From positions 620,001-684,000 of the forward strand of contig JASANH010001455.1 in the NCBI GenBank assembly GCA_030248295.1: a stretch of DNA of 64,000 nucleotides, written 5' to 3'. The translations under genes were made by a program, and so were the position numbers. This DNA comes from Mesodorylaimus sp. YZB2_4. Lineage: Eukaryota > Nematoda > Enoplea > Dorylaimida > Dorylaimidae. Positions 10,900-19,400 of the stretch are shown here, in pieces; the stretch's first letter is position 1; every line of letters starts with the position of its first letter. The notes below the pieces were generated by a model, which saw nothing but the letters and a program-made list of their open reading frames with translations, had not been told where the DNA came from and did not search any database.

Positions 10900-12837
10900 A
10901 TGGAAGCATTTTCTTTCGCGTGAGTAATTTCATTTTGCAGTAATGACATTTTTTGTCAAAAATTAAATTTTAGCCGGTTCGAAAAATTTAAAACGCCTTT
11001 GCCGAAACGACAGAAGGTGTTGAATGAAAGTGGCTTGGTGGATCGTGCGGAGAAGAATCCGATCGTCGAGTGTCGCGAGTCGCGCGCAGTCAAGACCACA
11101 ATACGGTGAGATTCCTTTGGCTAACCTGTCTTTTATTCGAACCCCTCTTTTAGGCGCGGCTGAGAGAACAAGCGGTCCACATTGCGCATCTGAAACAAAT
11201 GTTGGCTGTGGCAGGTTTGTCAAGAAATGCAAAAGATGGAACAATGCTGAGACTTTTCTGTTTTTTCAGGAAAATTATATGGCCACTTGGAAAATGAGAC
11301 CCGCCAGATTTGTCCTGTTCCGGCTGATGCATTGGTGCCAATCGTCAAATATCTTCGATTGGCCCAATGGCCCAGTCTGGAATTGGTTTGCAAGAATTTC
11401 CAAGGTGCTGTTCATTTTGCCTGGAAATCGTTGGAGAAAATTCGAATCAATGAAGATTTGGTGACGGAGAAGGAATTGGAGAAAGGCGGAGACGAAATGC
11501 CCAAATTGATTTTGGACAAGTTGATCCGTCGTGCGCCAAATCTCTCATCCATCAGCGGACTTGGATCTGGGTTTATGTGGATTTCTAAATCGATTGACCT
11601 TCTATGCCAGTTTGATCGTCTGAAAGAGATTGAATTACATATTTGATGATGATGCGACGACTGTGGCCAAATTTCTGACTTCGTCGCGGAGCTGTCATCA
11701 GTTGGAAAAGTTGAAAATTTCTGGCTCCTATGACATAGACCATACATATTCAACTGGTTTGCCGGATTCGTTCGGTCCTCCATTGAAGTTGAAAGAATTG
11801 GATTTTGGAAATTCTGACTGGGATATTCCATTCGGTTATTTGGACGTGTCCAAGATGGCCGTACTGACGTTGGGGTTCACTATGATCGGCGCGTCAGCCA
11901 TGACTGCCATGATCAATGCGGCACCGAATTTGCGACATCTTGAATTTCAACTTGTTCAATGTCGGTCGCAATGGGGGAATCCTTGCAGTGCGAGTCATTC
12001 GGCCAACAATCGACGATTGATCCAAGCCGTGGCCGAGAAGGAATTGTCGGTTTTGATTTTGGCACCGAATTACTCGAATCATGATGGCCACCATGGTTGC
12101 ATGTGCTATCCGGATGTGGCCCTGATGTTTCAACGCATGGGTCGTGGTGGTCAGTTGACGGAGCTGAGGTTGGGTAATCGATTCTGCGCAATACGAATTA
12201 TCAAAGCGGTCGCCGATAACGTGCCGGGTTAACCTCGTTGGAAATATGTTCTGGATGCATCCCAGCGAATTTGTTGAATTATTTGTCAATCAAGTTGAGA
12301 AAATTGGAAAATTTAAAAGTGAGCGTGGGAAATGGAATGGAATCGGTGTCTTTTGTTAATCGCTTGCCGCGATTGAAGGGTCTGCACTTTAGCTCTAAGA
12401 AAGGATTGAACATGTCTTCATTAATTCGTCTGGTCCAAAAGACTGAATTGAAAAAACTGAGTGTTGAATTGGATAAATTTCTGCAAGTTGCGCGCTAATT
12501 ACAGACAGACGTGCCTGTACTGAATTTGGAGAGACTGGACATTCGAGGAGAGACTTGGTCATTCAAGGATCCATTCTTGGCTTTGATCAAGAAGATGCCC
12601 AATTTACGAAATTTGAGTCTCTATTTGTCTGATGTCGATGATGATATTTTGATGGCATTGGTCTCGTCGTGCCCTCGCTTGCAGTCTTTGCGTGCGCCTC
12701 GCTGTTCAGAGGCGACTGTGGAGGGCGTTCAGGCCGTGATTGATGGGTGCCTGGAATTGAAAGAGATTTCGACGGGCAATAGGGCCTTGATAAAAGAACT
12801 AAAAGCGGGGAAGAATCGAAAGATAAATTTGTGGTAG
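10900..12837 (+). pseudogene. F-box and leucine-rich-repeat protein gene, frame-disrupted
   Basis: F-box proteins are substrate receptors of SCF ubiquitin ligases. Suggested exons: 10900-10919, 10974-11088, 11154-11214, then 11270 onward without introns; phases of the first four pieces join. The F-box (VPADALVPIVKYLRLAQWPS, then ELVCKNFQGAV) is at about 11317-11440, and leucine-rich repeats follow (LKEIELH, LEKLKISG, LKELDFGNS, LENLKVSVG, LERLDIRG, LRNLSLYL, LQSLRAP). The repeat frame is broken near 11640 (+1 shift) and near 12228 (one base missing), and there is an in-frame TAA at 12496-12498, after which the same frame continues to a stop at 12835-12837. The repeats continue cleanly across each break, so damage is recent, or the breaks are sequencing errors. 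The first tiny exon is inferred only from splice phase. The other genes in the window have no such breaks, which favours a real pseudogene. Confidence 0.7.
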
Positions 12838-12924
12838 GAACTGGAAAAAATTATTATGTCCTCGATTTTTGGTATGATTCTTGATGTTTTCTTTTGTGGT
12901 GCCTTATATCATCATCCTGGGACG

Positions 12925-13070
12925 CTGGTGCTGGCACAGGATGCCCTCGTGCGGGTGCTCCTAGTGGAGACACACAGAAAAACGCTGCCGTGAGAGCTGG
13001 TCCTCACGGCCTCGCTTATCAGATCATGAGTGCTGGCTAGAGGCAAAACGTGCTGGTCGTCCCAGCCGGG
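12925..13070 (+). repeat. SINE S2, 3' fragment
   Basis: GGTGCTGGCACAGGATGCCCTCG through GGAGACACACAG to GGCAAAACGTGCTGG. It lies just after the F-box pseudogene and gives the uninterrupted sequence at the point where M1 inserted at 3.1 kb. Confidence 0.65.
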
Positions 13071-13481
13071 GGTGGCATAAAGCTTAACTCAAAAAATTAA
13101 AAATACTGTAGACATGGGCGCCATGAAAGAATTTGTAAAATTATATAACCTTTGTGCATGAAACTATGTACATACAATATGTCGCTTCTACTCATGCATA
13201 CTACGCATGAGTAGAATACATGTCGGCGGGCTATCAAAGTTGACAGCCAGGTTCCAGCACGAAAATATTGTTGCTAGAGTTATGATAATCAACACAATGA
13301 GTCCCCCCAGCAATCATCCGTACATTTCCCAACCCACCTGTTTTCGGCTACGCCACGTGGATGCCGTATAGACGACCCCTCAGGATGGCAATGATGTACA
13401 CAAGGGTGGTAGTCAATCGCGAACGGCATATACTGTAGAGTATCGTATCGTGCTGACTCCTGATGTCTGCACAGAAGGCCA

Positions 13482-16400
13482 ATGCTGAATCTAATTTGCA
13501 AGATTTTCTTATCATCAGTGTCTCTCAGCCTTCTAGTCATTTCCACATTCCCTTCAGTATCATCAACTCCACCAGAGCAAGGCGAGACATCTTTTCCTTT
13601 TTGTGGCGAAACAACGGTACAAGAAGATCGAATTGCCAAACTGCCACCACTTGTGGACACGGCGGGCCAGCCTTCCTCGCTTACATTTACCCCTTTCCGA
13701 GTCCTCTATCTCATCGCCAGTCCAGTCAGCGAGGCCAATTACCAGCGGTTTATGCGAGTGGCCAAGGATGCTAACCAGAAGCTAGGGAGCCTGATCGGAG
13801 CACTCAGGCCATTGGCCGATGTCCGGTTGCCTAGAATACAAAATCCGGATCAGGCCGGTTGCAAACCCGCCTCGTGTCCGGATGGCCGAGGCATTCCGGA
13901 CGAGTACACTGCACCGTGCTTCGATCAGCAGTCAAGCCTCGTGCCCGAAGTGGGCGTATCAGCGGTGCCTAGCAGGGACGTACGACTGGCCAATAGCAAC
14001 TCCTTTTCGCTAGTAGTATTCTTAGAAGTGACCAGCGATGCGACCACGTGCGTCGGCTTGGCTTCGGCCCGCGCCAGTGCTTGCGAATTCGACAAGACCA
14101 CAGCGAGACCTACTCACGGGCGGATTGTGTTTTGCAAGGAGCCGAAGGATATGCAAATGGACGACTTGCTGATTGCCACTGTGCACGAGACACTGCACAT
14201 CATGACCGTGGGCAACCTCGTCGGCTCCTATTTCCCCAATAACATCAGAAGGGCGCAGAGTGTCCGGCCTGATGACCTGAAAAGTGCGGGTAAGCTGGAC
14301 GACTTGATTTGTTTATGTCTGACCATGAATATTCATGGCAGATACTCGTAGCATTGATCGGACTGCAGTGTGGCTACGGATGCAGCTTGGAGGCTGGGAC
14401 CTAGGGACAGGGTAACCTCACTGCCTGGCGGGCCACGGGAGAGAATAATCGTTTTCCCCTGGCTAGGAAAGGGTTGACGGTTCAGCCGCAGGTATAGTCG
14501 TAAGACTTGCCTGCTCCAGTCCGAGTTTTGTCCTGCCGACGTCTGTCGGTCACATTCTTGCCTTGCTCTGCCAGGCGTGCTTGCACTCGATTTGAGAAGA
14601 CGGGACTTTCTCATTAGATTAGAGGATGCCACAGTCAGATCAGATCCAAACTGATCCATGCCTTGGATTGGTGGATCTGTCGGAGCTGACTGTGAACCCA
14701 TTTTAGTAATGTCACGACATAGTTCGCTGAGAATGCCTGAGAGTCCCACCGACCTCGGTCAGTCATAGTCTCTCCTACAGTACGACTGCCAGGCATGGCT
14801 GCAAGATTTCTGGCAGCTGTCTGGATCAGTATTATGAAAAGCGGTGTGACTTCAGGTTCTCTGCAGGTTCAGGGTCTCTGCAGGTTCGAATCACTCACTG
14901 CGCGTCCCTATAGTTGGACAGCAATAACATACACGGTTTATTGTGCCAACTAGCGGACACCTCCACGACGGATCGGTCGTACAAGCATAAGCGAGCAGGT
15001 CGCTGAGGATCTTAGAAGCCGATATGGCCGCACTAGTCGATGTTCACCGACGGACTGACAGGACTTACAAGTTAGTAGAACCCGGTAGGGACAGGCGGGC
15101 ATACCTAAAATTGGTAAGGAGATGACCAGTTGTGGATTAGACCTGATCCAGTGCTAGAGAAGGCTGAACACGAGGAAGTAACTCGCGTGCTGGAAACACA
15201 CGTGCCATGCGGATGAGGGGGAAGGAACCACTTGCACGGAGAGGTGCGGGTTATACTCCTCCCACCGCCAATTGAGAGTGACCCCACGCTCCTCTAAACT
15301 AAACCATCGGAGTTCAGAATAGGGGACATAGGAGCCACCGACACAATTGCTGATCGATCGTGGGACGGAGAGGTCCTAATAGAACATATCAAATGGACTT
15401 CCAGAACGGAGGGTGGCTTCGTTCTACAGAGTGGATCGGATCTGCCGAAGAGGATGCGCTGATTAGAGTCCCTTACACACACTCGTCCCTTATCATGGAA
15501 ACATCCACCTTCGCGTTTCTAGTGCGACTCTCTCAGCGTGTCGAACCAAGGGGCACATCGAACAACGCACAAAACGCGATACACACCCAAGGAACAAGGA
15601 GGCCAGCGGAGGTGAGACGGCACAGTTGGGACTGGGGAGAGACAGTCAAATGGAACACAACGAGGGCGGAAAAGCCGTCGACTTACCCAACAGAAGAACC
15701 GAAAATCTTCACGTCGAGGATGCAGTGGACCACGAGATGGTGGTTCCATCCTGGCGGTGGGCCAGCAATGCGGGCGGGCTTCTTGACGCAAATCCATGAC
15801 ACGATGATACTCGGCGACTGGCACACCCTTCAAGTACTGCGCAGAATCAAAACGAGTGTACAGGGATGCCAGCCCCAGAGGGGTCACAACGTTGAGGAAA
15901 ATACCGGGCAAGGGGCAGCAAAGGAGCAGACGAGGGCGGAGAGGCCCAACCCGAACCAGACGATTCAGGAAGAATCGGTAAAGACGACGTTGAACCACGC
16001 ACACGATCGGACCACAAGCCAGGGCTCACAGATCGGGCGGGATCAGCAGGAACAGGCGTCGAAATGGGCGGCGCGGGCATGAAGATAGGCAAGGGCTCCG
16101 TCAGACGTGCACCAGGAGGCGAATGTCTCGAAAAGGCGAGACGTGGGGAAATGGTAGACTTCCCACTCGCGATTCAACGGAATGTCCTCGACGTTGATGC
16201 AACGACGACCCTGGTAAAGGACGAAAGGCATTTGTACAATGCAAAGAGACTTATTAGAGGTCGGATGATGGATGTGATACGAGTTAGGCACATTCTGGTC
16301 GAACATTCGAGTGTCGCCAGCAGGGAAGATCTCAGAGAAGGTTGGCAACCAGAATTCGGTAGGAAAGGGATCGATCGAAAGGGAAAGGGTCGATGCTGGT

Positions 16401-19400
16401 AGTCAACCTTGTCGACGCATCGTGCAATTCTACCAGACGAGCCTCTGCACGCCAAGGCCCTCAACCCGAGGATTGAATGTGGTGGAGTTCAGCCGGCGGG
16501 GCTTGCGACATCCGCGATTCTCCGACTGGGGCGAGCCGACCACGCATTCATCCTGAATGACGGACTGTGCAGATGGTCAGAGGTCTGGGAATGCGCGTGG
16601 TTGGTGGATCGTGGAGGCGTCGAGGTCGTCGTGGTTGATGTGAATATTGTAAAGATTATGACAGCGATGACGAGCAGACTTGAAGAATCACAAGGACGAT
16701 TATGACCCTGACTCTCCCCTCCTAGAATCCCTGCTCTGGTTTGCACTTGTGTATGGGCTGACAATGGAGGCCAGGTCCATCGCTCAGTGAAATGAGACTT
16801 GGCAGTCAGGCAACTTGCGCCTACGGCAATGCTTGGTGTGCACAGATTTCGCCTGTGAGGATTTCTTTCATCAGAGATCACGTCAGAACACACACGACCA
16901 GAGCACATGAGTCACTCGATCACTCGCCATCTCTCCATCAGCAGTTCTTCTTGGCTGGGACTGGATTGGTCGGGCCGACGGTCTCGTTGATCTTCATGCA
17001 CGTGCCCAGGACGCAGTACCAATCGGGCTCGCTGGCCTTGCACTTGATCCCGTCCGGTATCTTTTTCGGTTTCGACGACCCGCATTTGTACGACGTGCAG
17101 TCCCCGTCGACGTCCAGACTGCAACCGTCGCCGCGCACGCACTCGCCGCATTTCCACACTCGGAATGGCAGGCCTGAAAAACCAAAAGTTAGAAATCGAA
17201 AACAGGCAGCCACTTCGCGCTCACCTTCGCACACGCCCATCGCCGTTCGGTCGTCTCCGACTTTGCATCGCAGGTGCTGCACCCAGATGACCGCGTCAAC
17301 GTTGTTCCCGCACGACGTCTTCCCACTCATGCATCGCTGACGATCACCGAGCTGTTCCATTGTGAAGTCGAATCCGCCCACGTCGCCTTTCCAGCAGTGG
17401 ATCCTCTTGTCGCAGTTGTCCTCCCACTCGCTCGTCTCGTTCAACTTCCCGACGTGGCCAGTGAACGCCTTGTCGCACTTGTCGTTGGTGCACACGCCCA
17501 GCCGCCCATCGTCCATCACGCACAGCAGACCAGTGCCGTTGGCGGGGGTCCTGGTTTCAGACTTGGATTGGTCGTTGAAATCGTAGTACGCGTATTCGTT
17601 CGATGACTTCATTGACACAGCGTACGAATAGCGGGCGCAGTTCCCCGACGTGCACGAGTCCTTGTCTGGAGCCGAGCCAACCCAGCACGAATGTTCATAT
17701 TCTGGTGGTTCGCAGACGCCGTCCAGGAACGTGCGCGATTGTCCGACGAACGAGGGGATGCTGGTGGTGGTCGACGGCTTGGCAGTTGATGTTGGGGCCG
17801 TTGGCGAGGTGGTCATCGACATTCGACGAGTCGAGCGGACCATCGCCGTGGTGGTTCTTTGGGGCCAGTAGACGTAGACGACGACGCCAGTCAAGGCACC
17901 GACCATCAGGATGAGCATGACGACGAAGATGGCGATCCAGCATTTCGCGTTTCGGTCGCAGCAGTCCTTCTTCCTTTCCCACAGGCGGGTGTGGAAGTCC
18001 CCATCTGGTGCCGTGGGCCATTTCGGTTTTAGTTGCGAGTCGATTTTCCGAGGATTCTTCTTGCCGCTTGGACTTTCTCGCAGTCGGGGTCGATTTGGCT
18101 GGGGGGAGCGAGGGCTGGTTCGAGGACGGTGGAGTTCGGATGGCCGATCGCTTTTTTTCGACGGGATGTAGCTGGGATCGGAGACGGTGCTGATGACGTG
18201 CAGGGATGGGAGCGGATTGAAGGTGCCGGGGATGAGGGTCTTGCCCGACGATTCGCCCACGGATCGCCTCGTCTCGTTCTCGTAGACGGTCCTGGCGGCA
18301 GCGGATGGAGCGCCCCTCGGTTCGTTCTCGTAGATGGTGCCCGTCTGCGCCTTCGACGCGGTGCCTGGACGGGATGGCGGGTTGATGGACGACGGAGCCC
18401 CTCGCAGCATCGACGGTTCTTGGCTCTCCTTCACCAGTTTGTCCCACACGGCGTATCGTCGCTTCCGAGGATCTTGTTTGGACGACGGGCCGACCTCGCG
18501 GTGTCGTTGGGGACCTTTCACGGGTGGTTGTTTCGTGGACGATTCGCTGAGCTCGCGGTATCGTTGGGGACCTTTCACTGGTGGTTGTTTCGTGGACGAT
18601 TCGCTGAGCTCGCGGTATCGTTGGGGACCTTTCACTGGTGGTTGTTTCGTGGACGATTCGCTGAGCTCGCGGTATCGTTGGGGACCGGGCGCAGCGATTT
18701 CTTTCTTGGACGACTTGCTGATCTCTCGGTAGACGCTCATTTTCGACGGAGCAGTTGGAGCAGAGGCGGACGATGCGAACTCTGAAAACAGAAAGCAGTC
18801 AGTTGGGCGGCGGTGTAAAAATGGCAGGAGGAGACCCTGACCTCGAACGACGCTGAGAGATGACTGGACACGACCGCACGGCAGACTGATGACGAGCAGA
18901 ATGAAGTGAAAAGTCAGAACTGGTGTGGACTGGATGAAAGTGTAAAGCACGCAGCTGCTGTTTAGCAGTGCAAGAATAGTGTAAAGCCACGCCGGGTGTG
19001 TCCGAGTGTAAAGTGCATCTCAGACTATTTGTTGCCTTCCCAGTCAGGGCTTGAGCGAGACCAGGACTAGCTTGACAGGTTGTCCTACTGTTCTGAGAGA
19101 TTGGCATGGCTAGTTCCTGGACGGAGGATCGTTCGTTTGAGGGCCTTCTCCAACGAACCATTAGAGTTCCTTCGATCGTCTGACGAGTGCAGTCGGACCT
19201 ACCACTCTGTGTGATTCCCGAGCAGTGGTGCTGCGTGTCAGCACTTGCCAAGTTTGGAATTAGGTTCCGGATGACTCTTAGAGAGCTCTGTCCCAGCTTG
19301 AACATGCGTTTTTATGCGGTCAAGCAACGAGAATGAGGGGCTTTCTGCAGGGAGGGAGGAACTGGTAAACCTTTTGCACCACACAAAAAGCCCAGGGTTT

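Noticed and set aside
15360-16082. 240-residue open frame on the + strand
   Set aside because: No domain, no hydrophobic or repeat pattern, and the opposite strand shows colinear remnants of a membrane protein; likely a shadow of GC-rich sequence.
18837-18950. Signal peptide start (MLYTFIQ...) for the antisense membrane protein
   Set aside because: It would put the Cys-rich domain in the cytoplasm after the second helix; kept only as a possible isoform.
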